Assembly: GCF_003260195.1 (NCBI RefSeq) | Contig: NZ_QEIH01000003.1 | Span: 248,001-312,000, forward strand | Reading direction: 5' to 3' | DNA length: 64,000 nucleotides | Source: Lutibacter citreus | GTDB lineage: Bacteria; Bacteroidota; Bacteroidia; Flavobacteriales; Flavobacteriaceae | Shown here: positions 45,408 through 55,262 of the stretch, one piece after another | How positions within the stretch are numbered: position 1 is the stretch's first letter | How the letters are laid out: each line of letters starts with the position of its first letter | Position numbers and translations under genes: made by a program | The notes under the pieces: model-generated | Database searches by the model: none | Told to the model about the DNA's origin: nothing | What the model saw: the letters and a program-made list of their open reading frames with translations, nothing else

Positions 45408-46922
45408 ATGAAATCAATAATTGCAGTACTATTATTGTGTTTTTGTGTATCCACAATGAATGCTCAAACCAAATATACAACAGATTGGGAATCACTAAAA
45501 AAACACAAAGTTGCTCCAGAGTGGTTTGCTGATGCAAAATTGGGGGTTTATTTTCATTGGGGTGTCTATTCTGTTCCTGCCTATGGTAGTGAGTGGTATC
45601 CACGCTGGATGTATGTGCCTGATAAAAAGGAAGGTTTTGGAAGTACAACCTATAAATACCATGAAGAAACCTATGGTAGAGATTTTCAGTATCACGATTT
45701 TATTAAAGAGTGGAAAGCAGAAAATTTTTCAGCAAAAGAGTGGGTGGATATGTTCGAAAATATGGGAGCTAAATTTATTGGTTCTATAGCAGAGCATCAT
45801 GATGGTTTTTCGCTTTGGGACAGTGAAGTGAATGAATGGAATTCAGCACAAATGGGCCCCCATATTAATGTGGTAAAAGCCATTAGTGATGAAGTGAAAA
45901 AGCGAGACCTCAAGTTTATGACTACCTTTCATCACGGTTTTCACAACTTGTTTTATCCAAAACCAGAAAGTAGCTACTTAAGACCTTCGAGCCGACACAT
46001 TTATGCTTACGAAAACTGCGAAGTTCCTCAAGACCCAAAATACCGAAAACTTTACTGTAATATGGGTTATGAAGAGGCAGAAGATTTATGGCTGGCAAAA
46101 CTAAACGAAGTTATAGATACGTATTGCCCTGATTATATTTGGATGGATTTTGGTCCTCGTTATATACAAGATTCGTATCGCAAGCAATTTTTAGCTAACT
46201 ATTTCAATAAAGCAGCCGAATTGGGCAAAGAAGTAGTTGTAAATACTAAAGGAGATTGCTTTCCTACCGACATAGCGGTTGTGAATGTAGAGCGTGCAAC
46301 AATGGAAGATATTACTTCGGAAGTATGGATAACCGATTTTATTTTAGGAGCTGCTTGGTCTTATAATAAGTTTAGACGTACCGCTATTCAATCCGAAAAG
46401 GCTATTCGAATGTTAGCAGATGTCGTGAGCAAAAATGGAGTGATGTTATTGTCGGCCGGGCCAAAAGCAGACGGGACTATTCCCATAGAACAAGTTAAAG
46501 CGATGGAAGGAATCGGAGCTTGGATGAGGCCTTACGGAGAAGCTATTTATGAAACACGACCATTTGTGGCTTATGGAGAAGGTACAACTATCTTGAAAAG
46601 AGACCCTGCAGACGAATGGAATGAATACGGCAGGATTAAAAAAAATCTTGACAAGCTGAATGCTGAAGATCTTCGTTATACTAGCAAAGGTAATATTGTT
46701 TATGCTATCCAGCTTGGGTGGAACAATGAAGAGCCTACACGCACGCTTACAACTTTTGCAGATAAAGCAAAAAACATAAAAGTGAAATCTGTAACAGTTT
46801 TAGGTAGCAATGAGAAAATTAAATGGAAACGTACATCAAAAGGTTTGACTGTTACACAGCCAAAAGAAAAGCCTGCTGAAGCTGATGCAGCATTGGTATA
46901 TAAAATTGAAGTGCGTAAATAG
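45408..46922 (+). CDS. Alpha-L-fucosidase, GH29
   Basis: A 504-aa secreted GH29 enzyme with a signal peptide (ends TMNAQ, about residue 20). WFADAKLGVYFHWGVYSVP and AEHHDGFSLWDS are conserved family blocks. Asp247 in YIWMDFGPRY is the catalytic nucleophile by family. The late region TDFILGAAWSYNK is typical. It removes alpha-linked fucose. Lying between sulfatases, it suggests a sulfated fucan or fucose-containing glycan as target. Confidence 0.93.
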   Translation: MKSIIAVLLLCFCVSTMNAQTKYTTDWESLKKHKVAPEWFADAKLGVYFHWGVYSVPAYGSEWYPRWMYVPDKKEGFGSTTYKYHEETYGRDFQYHDFIKEWKAENFSAKEWVDMFENMGAKFIGSIAEHHDGFSLWDSEVNEWNSAQMGPHINVVKAISDEVKKRDLKFMTTFHHGFHNLFYPKPESSYLRPSSRHIYAYENCEVPQDPKYRKLYCNMGYEEAEDLWLAKLNEVIDTYCPDYIWMDFGPRYIQDSYRKQFLANYFNKAAELGKEVVVNTKGDCFPTDIAVVNVERATMEDITSEVWITDFILGAAWSYNKFRRTAIQSEKAIRMLADVVSKNGVMLLSAGPKADGTIPIEQVKAMEGIGAWMRPYGEAIYETRPFVAYGEGTTILKRDPADEWNEYGRIKKNLDKLNAEDLRYTSKGNIVYAIQLGWNNEEPTRTLTTFADKAKNIKVKSVTVLGSNEKIKWKRTSKGLTVTQPKEKPAEADAALVYKIEVRK

Positions 46923-47056
46923 GGCTTTAATAAAACAAATAATACAGTCTATTTCCAGAGCAATTAAAATATTAAAAGATAAATTGTATAACTGGAGATT
47001 GGAAGTTGGGGCAGAAGTCCCAAAGAAAAAACTTAAAGATTAAGTAAATAGAAATC

Positions 47057-48955
47057 ATGGGGAGAATAAAATTAATATTAGTGGTGTTTGTAACCGTTTT
47101 TACAATGCAAAAAACACTTGTTGCTCAAAATAAAGCAGAGAAAAAACCTAATATTCTCTGGATTACAACAGAGGATATTAGTCCTCACTTTGGCTGTTAT
47201 GATGATGAATATGCTTATACCCCAACTATTGATAAAATGGCAAAAGAAGGAGTGCTGTATAGCAATGCCTATGCTTCAGCCTCGGTTTGCACTCCAGCAA
47301 GGTCATCCATTATTACAGGTAAATATGCCAGTTCTTTGGGAACACAACATTTAAGAGCTCATACAACACTCAGTAAAGATGTCAAATGTTTCAGTGAAGA
47401 TCTTAGAGAATCAGGGTATTATTGTCTGAACTTTAACAAAAAGGACTACAATTTTAGCGCACCCGAAGCTTGGGACTACGATGGGTTCGCTCCCTATGAT
47501 TCGTTGGTTGTGAATAATCTGGCTAACCTCCCTAAGGATAAACCCTTCTTTTGTGTCTTCAATATGTTTCTCACCCATCAATCACAAACACGTTATGATA
47601 AATTTCAGTTGCACACCATAAACAGCTTGTTACCACCGGAAGCAAGGCATACGCCCGATAATGTTCCCGTTCCGTCTTATTATCCAAACACACCAAAAGT
47701 TAGAGAAAACTTGGCGGCTTTGCACACGCAAATTACAATTATGGATATGTGGATGAACGAAATTCTGAAACAATTGGAAGAATCGGGCTTAGCCGAAAAT
47801 ACCATCGTTTTCTTTTATTCTGACCATGGAGATGGCTTGCCGCGTCATAAGCGATGGCTGTACGATTCAGGTACAAAGGTGCCTTTTATCATTAAGTTCC
47901 CTAAAAAATATCAGTATTTATCTGGTGTTAAACCTGGTGAAGAAAAATCCGATTTAATTAATTTCGTTGATTTAGCTCCAACAATGTTATCTATAACAGG
48001 ATGCGAAATTCCTGAAAATTTACCAGGAAAGGTGTTTTTAGGAGCAGAGCGTGAGAAGCGGGATTATACATTTTCGATAAAAGACAGAATTGGTGAAAAC
48101 ATTGACTTTAGTCGTTCAGTGAGCGATGGACGTTATCAGTATAATCGCAATTTTATGCATAACAAAGCACGAATGCCTTGGTGTGAATATTCCGAGCCAA
48201 CTCCTATCCGAATTGAACTTCGAAAATTAGACAGAGCAGACAAACTTAATGAACAAACCGGTTGGTTAATGCAAAAGAGTAAACCTATAGAGGAGTTTTA
48301 TGATATTCAAAACGACCCGTACCAGATGAAAAATCTAGTAAATGATCCTCAATACCATAAAAAAATGGAAGAAATGAAAAGTATCTTATTTGATTGGATG
48401 ATTGCTAACCGCGACCTTTCTCTTATTCCAGAACCTTATATGCGTGGTGTTTCAAGGGATTTATCTCCTTTAGATGCTTTTGCTGATAACAATGTATTCC
48501 CTATCAAAAAGATACTTTCCATTGCCGATAAAAATGTTAGAGGTGAAGCTCATCTCAAAGCTTTGATTGCAGGTTTATCAGATGCTTCTCCAATTGTAAG
48601 GTATTGGGCTGTTATGGGGATTTCGTCGCTCGAAAATAATAATCAAAGTACTTTAGCCTTGTTGAAAGGGCTATTGAAAGATGATGATAGTATTGTTCGC
48701 CTTGCAGCGTCAGAATCATTGGTCAAAATTGAAAAGAGCAGAGATGCTATCCAAGTATTAGGTGAACTACTCATACACGAAAATATAGTCACCCGATTTT
48801 ATGCTGCTCGGGTATTAATTGAATACAGATGTAATTTGGATGATATCAAAGGCAAAATTAATGATTCAAGAGATATAGAGCCTGCATTTATACCTACAAG
48901 AGTCTATCGAACTTCTCTGGATGAGGCATTGCAAAAATTAGAAATTAGGCTTTAA
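47057..48955 (+). CDS. Sulfatase with C-terminal HEAT-like repeats
   Basis: A 632-aa sulfatase. Signal peptide ends LVAQ, about residue 24. ITTEDISPHFGCY gives the metal site; the signature CTPARSSIITG has Cys78 as formylglycine. YSDHGDGLPRHKRW is the late active-site motif. From about 500 to 605 the sequence forms HEAT/armadillo-like helices (SDASPIVRYWAVMGISSL, VRLAASESLVKI, VTRFYAARVLIEY), unusual as a sulfatase extension and likely a binding surface. Next gene starts 24 nt later. Confidence 0.9.
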   Translation: MGRIKLILVVFVTVFTMQKTLVAQNKAEKKPNILWITTEDISPHFGCYDDEYAYTPTIDKMAKEGVLYSNAYASASVCTPARSSIITGKYASSLGTQHLRAHTTLSKDVKCFSEDLRESGYYCLNFNKKDYNFSAPEAWDYDGFAPYDSLVVNNLANLPKDKPFFCVFNMFLTHQSQTRYDKFQLHTINSLLPPEARHTPDNVPVPSYYPNTPKVRENLAALHTQITIMDMWMNEILKQLEESGLAENTIVFFYSDHGDGLPRHKRWLYDSGTKVPFIIKFPKKYQYLSGVKPGEEKSDLINFVDLAPTMLSITGCEIPENLPGKVFLGAEREKRDYTFSIKDRIGENIDFSRSVSDGRYQYNRNFMHNKARMPWCEYSEPTPIRIELRKLDRADKLNEQTGWLMQKSKPIEEFYDIQNDPYQMKNLVNDPQYHKKMEEMKSILFDWMIANRDLSLIPEPYMRGVSRDLSPLDAFADNNVFPIKKILSIADKNVRGEAHLKALIAGLSDASPIVRYWAVMGISSLENNNQSTLALLKGLLKDDDSIVRLAASESLVKIEKSRDAIQVLGELLIHENIVTRFYAARVLIEYRCNLDDIKGKINDSRDIEPAFIPTRVYRTSLDEALQKLEIRL

Positions 48956-48979
48956 AAGAAACAAACATAAATTATAGAA

Positions 48980-50563
48980 ATGAAGACATATATTTATACC
49001 GTATTATTAGCATTGTTATTGTCAGTAAGTGCTTATGCTCAGAAAAAGCCCAATATCATCTATATCATGAGTGATGACCATGCGGCTCATGCAATAGGTG
49101 CTTATGGTGGCCGATTGGCATCCTTAAACCCAACACCAAACCTTGATAAATTGGCAAATGAAGGAATGGTTTTTGAGAATTGTTTTGCAACAAACTCTAT
49201 TTGTACGCCAAGTAGAGCTACTATTATAACAGGGCAATACAGTCAAACTAACCATATGCTAGACTTCAGCAGACCTTTAGAAACAGCTCAACTTTATCTT
49301 CCACAAGAAATTAAAAAGCAAGGCTACCAAACGGCTATGATTGGAAAATGGCATTTAGACTGCGAACCAACTGCATTTGATTTTTACAGTGTTGTACCAG
49401 GACAAGGTAAATATTTTAATCCAACATTTTTTGAGAAGGGCAATGGGATTTATCCAAACAATGTGGTTAAAAGCGTAGGACATTCGTCCGATGTAATTGC
49501 TAAAAAGGCTATAGGTTGGATTAAAAATAGAGATAAAAAAGAGACCCCATTTTTCTTGATGTGTCATTTTAAAGCACCACACGATTGGTTTGAGAATGCA
49601 CCACGCTACAACAGCTACTTGGCTGATGTAAAAATTCCAGAACCAGAAAGTTTATACGATCAACCTAATTGGGGATCGGAAGGCACTAGAGGGAAAAATG
49701 ATAGTTTAATTCATGAGATTGGAACTTCTATATCACGAAGGTTCAAGTATCAAGGGTATGTAGACCACTATAAAATAGATGATGCTATTTCGGATAAAGA
49801 GGCAACATCAAAGGCATATCAAATATACCTAAAAAAATACCTTCGTTGCGTAAAAGGTGTAGATGATAATATTGGGAGACTTATTCAATATTTAAAAGAC
49901 AATGGTTTGTATGAAAATACGGTGATTGTTTATACTGCCGATCAAGGGATGATGCTTGGAGAGCATGATTTGGTAGATAAACGATGGATGTACGAAGAAT
50001 CGATGCGCATGCCATTTATTGTTCGTTATCCCAAAATGGTTAAAACTGGGCAACGTAATAATATGCTTATTAATAATACAGATTTTGCACCTACACTTAT
50101 TGATTTGGCTGGAGGTAAAGTACCCGATAAGATGCAAGGAAACAGTATTAAACCATTATTAAAAGGTGAAACTCCAAAAGACTGGCGTACCGCAAGTTAC
50201 TACCGTTATTGGTTGCACTTAAGTCATCATGACATTCCTAGTCATTTTGGTATTCGTACCAAAGACTATAAACTCATTTTCTTTTATGGTAGGCATTGGG
50301 ATTTGAACGAAACAGGTAAACAATCAAGGACTTGGCTTCCTAAAGAAAAATCCTTTAAAATACGGCCAACACCTCCTTCATGGGAATTGTATGATCTATC
50401 AAAAGATCCACATGAAGTAAACAATGTATATAACAATCCTGAGTATGTGCAAATTATTAGAACTTTGAAAAAAGAATTGAAACAACAGCGAGAGATGTAC
50501 AATGAAACAGATAAAAATTACCCTCATATTCAGGAAATAGTAAATCAATATTGGGATAAGTAA
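48980..50563 (+). CDS. Sulfatase, S1 family
   Basis: A 527-aa sulfatase with a signal peptide (ends AYAQ, about residue 21). YIMSDDHAAHAIGAYG holds metal ligands; CTPSRATIITG has Cys75. KWHLDCEP and YTADQGMMLGEHDLVDKRWM are the usual further blocks. It probably shares a transcript with the HEAT-repeat sulfatase. Confidence 0.93.
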   Translation: MKTYIYTVLLALLLSVSAYAQKKPNIIYIMSDDHAAHAIGAYGGRLASLNPTPNLDKLANEGMVFENCFATNSICTPSRATIITGQYSQTNHMLDFSRPLETAQLYLPQEIKKQGYQTAMIGKWHLDCEPTAFDFYSVVPGQGKYFNPTFFEKGNGIYPNNVVKSVGHSSDVIAKKAIGWIKNRDKKETPFFLMCHFKAPHDWFENAPRYNSYLADVKIPEPESLYDQPNWGSEGTRGKNDSLIHEIGTSISRRFKYQGYVDHYKIDDAISDKEATSKAYQIYLKKYLRCVKGVDDNIGRLIQYLKDNGLYENTVIVYTADQGMMLGEHDLVDKRWMYEESMRMPFIVRYPKMVKTGQRNNMLINNTDFAPTLIDLAGGKVPDKMQGNSIKPLLKGETPKDWRTASYYRYWLHLSHHDIPSHFGIRTKDYKLIFFYGRHWDLNETGKQSRTWLPKEKSFKIRPTPPSWELYDLSKDPHEVNNVYNNPEYVQIIRTLKKELKQQREMYNETDKNYPHIQEIVNQYWDK

Positions 50564-50896
50564 AGTTTTCCTTATTTACAATGATTATAAGCTGATAATA
50601 GAAAATATTAAGTAAAAACAATATGTTCTTTACAATATAAAAGAGGTTAACGTTGAGACAGAGGTTATCCTATTGATATATGCCAATAAAGGTAAGATTG
50701 GTTATTATATTGATTGACTTATGTCTGTGACAAGCTGTATAGACGGAAATGATTACAAGGAAGGACTATCTATTCTTGATCCAAAAAAACAATTTTGGTA
50801 TAATACTTCTGAGTACAAACCCTACATCGAAAAATGGAAATATAGATCAGAATATCAATCTCGATTAAAAAAAGCGAATAAAATTGAATAGAAAAT
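50564..50896. other. Intergenic region with a coding remnant
   Basis: Contains the remnant described at 50616-50891. No promoter or terminator is obvious. Confidence 0.6.
50616..50891 (+). pseudogene. Coding remnant interrupted by an in-frame TGA
   Basis: One frame is open from 50616, reading KQYVLYNIKEVNVETEVILL and on to GYYID, then TGA at 50715-50717, then, in the same frame, LMSVTSCIDGNDYKEGLSIL and a further stretch to TAG at 50889. The parts join without a shift, so it looks like the C-terminus of a once larger gene broken by a single stop. A shorter ORF could start at ATG 50721 (56 aa). The family is not recognised. It ends 6 nt before the next sulfatase. Confidence 0.45.
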
Positions 50897-52285
50897 ATGA
50901 AAAATAGATTTCTAATTAACAGAATTAAACTTCAATTATTAATTGTCACGATTTGTTTTGCAGGTATAAATGTTGCGTTAGCAAAAAGTAAAACAGCAAA
51001 ACCTAACATCATTTTTTTCCTAGCGGATGATCAAAGTATTTGGGATGTGGGATGCTATGGAAACGATGTAGTAAAAACTCCAAATATCGATAGATTGGCA
51101 GCTGAAGGTATGCGTTTCAACCGGATGTTTACTACTACTGCTATGTGTGCACCTGCTCGAAGTATGCTTTACACAGGCCTTTTCCCACATCGAAACGGTT
51201 GCTATATGAACCATGGCTCTACTAAGCAGGGAATTATTTCATTGCCAACGTATTTAAAACCGTTGGGCTACCGTGTTGTTTTGGCAGGTAAAAAGCATAT
51301 CCATCCAAAAGAAATTTATCCATTTGAATACATTGATCAAAAGGATATTTCGAAGGTGATTAATGGGAGGGAGCCTTACTGTTTGATCATTGCTTCAAAC
51401 GAACCCCATAGCCCTCATGTTAAAGGAAACTATAATCCAAAAGACATTGAGATGCCAGCTTTTTTACCCGATATTCCTGAAATGAGAAACTTATTAGCTG
51501 ACTATTATGCCGATATCAAATTAGTTGATAAAGAGCTTGGAATAGCTTTAAATCTCTTGAAAAAAAGTGGAAAAGAACAAAATACATTGTTTATTTATGC
51601 TTCGGATCACGGTTATGGTCACATGGCAAAATGGTCGTGTTATGAATCTGGATTACGTGTTCCTTTTATTGTGCGTTGGCCTGAAAAAGTAAAAGCAGCA
51701 TCTTCAAGCAATGCAATGCTTAGTTTTGTTGATGTATTGCCAACTTTTCTTGAAGCTGCAGGAGCAGAACCTCCCTCAAATATTGATGGTATAAGTTTTA
51801 TTAATGTACTTAAAGGAAAAACAGATGAAAGCCGAAGCCTAATTTATGGCTCACACACCAATCAAGGAATTATATCAGGTTTACCTTATCCCATAAGGTC
51901 GGTAAGAGATTTTCGTTACAAGTATATCCGAAATCTAAACCCTGATGGTATACCGTCTAATACCATAACACATATAAGGGATAAGGAAAAAGAAGAAGGG
52001 GACTGGGCGCAATGGAAAAAGGCTGCAAAAACCAATGAAACAGCAGCCAGACTATTAAAGAGAACCATGCACCGACCTCAGGATGAACTATATGATCTTG
52101 AGAAAGACCCATGGGAATTGAATAATTTAGCATCTAATTCAAAATATGTAAACATTAAAGCAGAGTTAAGCAAAGATTTGGATAAATGGATGGAACAACA
52201 AGGAGATAAAGGAATGGAGGCAGAGTTAAAGGCACGTGTTCATAAATCGCTGACTGATAAAAATTGGAAACCAGGAAATTATTAA
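50897..52285 (+). CDS. Sulfatase, S1 family
   Basis: A 462-aa sulfatase with a signal peptide (about residues 1-29, ending VALAK). FLADDQSIWDVGCYG gives the metal-binding site and CAPARSMLYTG the signature, Cys84. YASDHGYGHMAKWSCYESG is the late block. It is the last sulfatase of the cluster. Confidence 0.92.
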   Translation: MKNRFLINRIKLQLLIVTICFAGINVALAKSKTAKPNIIFFLADDQSIWDVGCYGNDVVKTPNIDRLAAEGMRFNRMFTTTAMCAPARSMLYTGLFPHRNGCYMNHGSTKQGIISLPTYLKPLGYRVVLAGKKHIHPKEIYPFEYIDQKDISKVINGREPYCLIIASNEPHSPHVKGNYNPKDIEMPAFLPDIPEMRNLLADYYADIKLVDKELGIALNLLKKSGKEQNTLFIYASDHGYGHMAKWSCYESGLRVPFIVRWPEKVKAASSSNAMLSFVDVLPTFLEAAGAEPPSNIDGISFINVLKGKTDESRSLIYGSHTNQGIISGLPYPIRSVRDFRYKYIRNLNPDGIPSNTITHIRDKEKEEGDWAQWKKAAKTNETAARLLKRTMHRPQDELYDLEKDPWELNNLASNSKYVNIKAELSKDLDKWMEQQGDKGMEAELKARVHKSLTDKNWKPGNY

Positions 52286-52377
52286 ATCATGATTAACAAG
52301 AAAAACACAATTTTTAAACTTTTTAAATATATATGGTTTTAGTGATAGACTTTTATATTTCGTTTAGCAATTTTTTA

Positions 52378-52833
52378 TTAGTATAGTTGCCACATCGTTT
52401 TAAATTCGTTAATCAATGTGTAAATTATCAAGGAAATCAATGAAACTATATAAAACATATAGCATAGCTTTCTTGAAATTACAAAGAATATTGAAGGGTT
52501 GATTTGTTCAAATTCTACAGGATCTGGATTTCCGTCTAATCTTTTTAATACAAACTCAGTAATCTTATTTCTTGTTTTATCTAAAATATGAACTTCAGAG
52601 TATAATAAAAATATTCCAAATAGAATACCTAATCCAAGTGATGATAATGCAATTGAAAAAAATAAAGCTCTTAAAAATGAATCGCTAGTATTAGTCTTAA
52701 ATGAAACTAATATTCCAAACAATCCTATTGAAATAGTTATGAGTGTTTTTAACCAAGAGTAAAATTTTTCTTGTCTTTCATCTTGAATTTTTTGAATTTG
52801 ATTTAAATGTTTTTTTATTTCTTGTTCTGTCAT
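52378..52833 (-). CDS. Small membrane protein of unknown function
   Basis: A 151-aa protein with an N-terminal coiled helix (about 1-25), two adjacent membrane segments (about 30-45 and 55-78) and a further one (about 120-140). No motif is recognised. A repeat related to the one near 53836 lies upstream of it (52924-52969). Confidence 0.6.
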   Translation of the reverse strand: MTEQEIKKHLNQIQKIQDERQEKFYSWLKTLITISIGLFGILVSFKTNTSDSFLRALFFSIALSSLGLGILFGIFLLYSEVHILDKTRNKITEFVLKRLDGNPDPVEFEQINPSIFFVISRKLCYMFYIVSLISLIIYTLINEFKTMWQLY

Positions 52834-52923
52834 AAGGAGTAAATAAATACGAAATTTTTAGTGTAACCTAAATTGTTTTTATTTGTTGGAATTTTTCGTT
52901 TTATAAAACTAATAAAATTAGCC

Positions 52924-52969
52924 TTTAGAAACATTCTATATTACTGGGCTTAGCAATTATATATGTGTA
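52924..52969. repeat. Cassette-like intergenic repeat, copy 1
   Basis: TTTAGAAACATTCTATATTA, then after a short gap GCAATTATATATG. It shares nearly identical blocks with 53836-53880. Confidence 0.6.
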
Positions 52970-53012
52970 TTTGTTGGCGGATGTTGTTTTTATTTCATTA
53001 ATAATTAAATCT

Positions 53013-53750
53013 CTAAATTTTTGATATAAAGTCAATTCCGAATCCTAAAATTACTGCAATCGCATAAAAAGTTACCATTCCTAAAAAATAGGCTACCAAT
53101 GCTTTTAAATAGTTTATTTTTTTAGTTTTATCAAAAAATTGTCCGATTGCCCACGCAGTATAAAAAAATCCTATAGCTCCTCCAATATGTAATATTTTCA
53201 ATTTAGTTATAGTTTCTATAATTCCAAATGTTGTATATATTAACATTCCTATTCCCATTATAAAACACAATAGAATTAATATTTCAAAAAAATTGTAAAC
53301 GTACTTTTTAAAGAAAATTTTAATCCAAATTGTTATAAAAATAGCCATTAATATATTTGCATAACCATAGTTTTTTTGTATCCATTCGTAAATAATAGTA
53401 ACAGCAGAATCTCCAAATCCACCAGCTTTTACATAACCGTCTTCAAATTTTAAAAATTGTTGAGCTATCGTGTAAATTAATGAGCAAACTATAACAAATA
53501 TTATAGGTTTTACAAGTCTATTTCTGTCGTTATGAATGAATTTTTGAATGTTTTCTCCTGGTCTTAAAAGCAACTCTTTTATTGTATAGAAAATACCTTT
53601 ATCAAAGTTTAGTACACTTACAATTTCCGATAGAATGTAATTTCCGTTAATTTTTTTTAATGTTTTGGGATTTCCACATTTAGAGCAAAAATTATCACTC
53701 AATGCTGCTCCACACTTTTTGCATTGTATAAAATCAGTGTCTTTATTCAT
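53013..53750 (-). CDS. DUF3667-like membrane protein with zinc ribbon
   Basis: A 245-aa protein. The N-terminus has CKKCGAALSDNFCSKCGNP (four cysteines, a zinc ribbon), then about five membrane segments from about 75. The LLRPGENIQKFIHNDRNRLV segment is typical of DUF3667. It is a common uncharacterised Bacteroidota membrane protein. It is flanked by two copies of an intergenic repeat. Confidence 0.8.
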   Translation of the reverse strand: MNKDTDFIQCKKCGAALSDNFCSKCGNPKTLKKINGNYILSEIVSVLNFDKGIFYTIKELLLRPGENIQKFIHNDRNRLVKPIIFVIVCSLIYTIAQQFLKFEDGYVKAGGFGDSAVTIIYEWIQKNYGYANILMAIFITIWIKIFFKKYVYNFFEILILLCFIMGIGMLIYTTFGIIETITKLKILHIGGAIGFFYTAWAIGQFFDKTKKINYLKALVAYFLGMVTFYAIAVILGFGIDFISKI

Positions 53751-53835
53751 TTTTTTAGTTGGTTAATTGCAGCTAATGGGTTTGTTCCGTTTTTGAAAAC
53801 GTAATTTACAGAAGTTTAAAATTAAGTTTTTTATG

Positions 53836-53880
53836 TTTAAGAAACATTCTATATTACAAGATATCGCAATTAATTATATG
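53836..53880. repeat. Cassette-like intergenic repeat, copy 2
   Basis: TTTAAGAAACATTCTATATT, then GCAATTAATTATATG. A wider inverted repeat pairs GCAATTAA here with TTAATTGC at 53764-53771. Confidence 0.6.
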
Positions 53881-53910
53881 ATGTTAGAACCACTGGATTT
53901 TTATTTTTAA

Positions 53911-54645
53911 CTAAACCAAAGCACCATTCGCACCAATTACTTGTCCAGAAATCCATTTAGAATCATCACTTGCTAAGAACAAAACTACTTTAGCAATATC
54001 AATAGGTTCTGCTAATCTATTAAAGGCATTCATAGCACTTAACTTATCAATAGTTTCTTGAGATTTTCCATTTAAGAATAATTCTGTTGCTGTTGCACCA
54101 GGAGCAATGGCATTAACAGAAATTCCTCTTCCTACTTCTTTAGAAAAAACTTTTGTCATTTGCTCAACTGCTGCTTTTGTGGCCGAATATAAAGCGTATT
54201 TTGGAAACATTAATTTTGCTGTGCTAGAAGAAAAGTTAATAATATTTCCATTATCTGCTAATTTACTATTTGCTTCTTGAAGTGTATTAAAAATACCTCT
54301 AACATTTACATTAAAGAGTTTTGTAAATTCTTCCTGGGTATTATCCTTTAAAAATTTATTATACATAATACCAGCATTATTTACCAAAACATCTACTTTA
54401 CCAAAAGTTTCAATAGCTTTATCAAATAGATTGGTTACGTCATTTTTATTACTAACATCAGCTTTAATTGCCAAAGCTGTTCCACCGTTTTTAATAATAT
54501 ATGCTACGGTTTTATTTGCTTCAATTTCACTATTAGAATGATTTACAATTACTTTTGCCCCATTTTTAGCTAATAGAATAGCAACTTCCTTTCCAATACC
54601 TTTAGAAGATCCAGTTACAATGATTACTTTATTTTTAACACTCAT
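53911..54645 (-). CDS. Short-chain dehydrogenase/reductase
   Basis: A 244-aa classical SDR. VIIVTGSSKGIGKEVA (TGxxxGIG), NNAG at LVNNAGIMYN, Ser in NFSSSTAK and the catalytic YSATK. It resembles glucose-1-dehydrogenase or FabG-like enzymes. It sits behind DoxX on the minus strand, 114 bp away, with a TetR gene further upstream. Confidence 0.92.
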   Translation of the reverse strand: MSVKNKVIIVTGSSKGIGKEVAILLAKNGAKVIVNHSNSEIEANKTVAYIIKNGGTALAIKADVSNKNDVTNLFDKAIETFGKVDVLVNNAGIMYNKFLKDNTQEEFTKLFNVNVRGIFNTLQEANSKLADNGNIINFSSSTAKLMFPKYALYSATKAAVEQMTKVFSKEVGRGISVNAIAPGATATELFLNGKSQETIDKLSAMNAFNRLAEPIDIAKVVLFLASDDSKWISGQVIGANGALV

Positions 54646-54759
54646 AATGATTTATTTTTTTAGTAGATTATTTATAATTTGACTTATGATTATAATGAAA
54701 TGAGGTTATTTTATTTTGATGTGTTATAACAGCTTGTAAAAATTAAGCGTGTTTTAAAT

Positions 54760-55158
54760 TTATATTTTAGTTGATGATGAATTGTCTGTTGTAAAGTATA
54801 ATAGTAAGAATAAGAAACCTATATAGGTTGCTTGTAAGCCTACAACATCCCATTTTTGTGCTATACAACTTCCAGTAACCAAAATATTCATTAATATAAA
54901 AGTAGCAATTAGAGTTTCTCTAGTGAATTTATTAATTAGTAATAGAAGTCCAATTATAAGTTCTGCAATAGGTATTGCATATGCCATTGGTGTAACTAAT
55001 ATAGTTGGAAGAAATGTGTTTTGAAATGTGTTTTGCATTCCCATTACAAATCCTTCTAAATTGGGCAACCTTACTATTCCATGGAAAAAAAAGTTTATAC
55101 CAAATGAAATACGTAATAAGTTTATTGCTAAAGTTTTATTATTTGTTTTAATGCTCAT
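54760..55158 (-). CDS. DoxX-family membrane protein
   Basis: A 132-aa protein with four hydrophobic segments; LLRISFGINFFFHGIVRLP is the DoxX start. It is a small quinone or thiosulfate-oxidation-related membrane protein family. Between SDR and TetR genes on the same strand. Confidence 0.85.
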   Translation of the reverse strand: MSIKTNNKTLAINLLRISFGINFFFHGIVRLPNLEGFVMGMQNTFQNTFLPTILVTPMAYAIPIAELIIGLLLLINKFTRETLIATFILMNILVTGSCIAQKWDVVGLQATYIGFLFLLLYFTTDNSSSTKI

Positions 55159-55262
55159 AGTGTTCAGGTTTTATTATTTTTATATAAATAGAAAAGTTGT
55201 TTTTTTATTGCTTGAATAAATTTATTAAAACATTCTAATTGGTGTGTTTATTTGTAAAAAAA

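Noticed and set aside
50715..50717. Selenocysteine or stop-codon read-through at the TGA
   Set aside because: No selenocysteine insertion structure or conserved selenoprotein context is visible; simple gene decay explains it.
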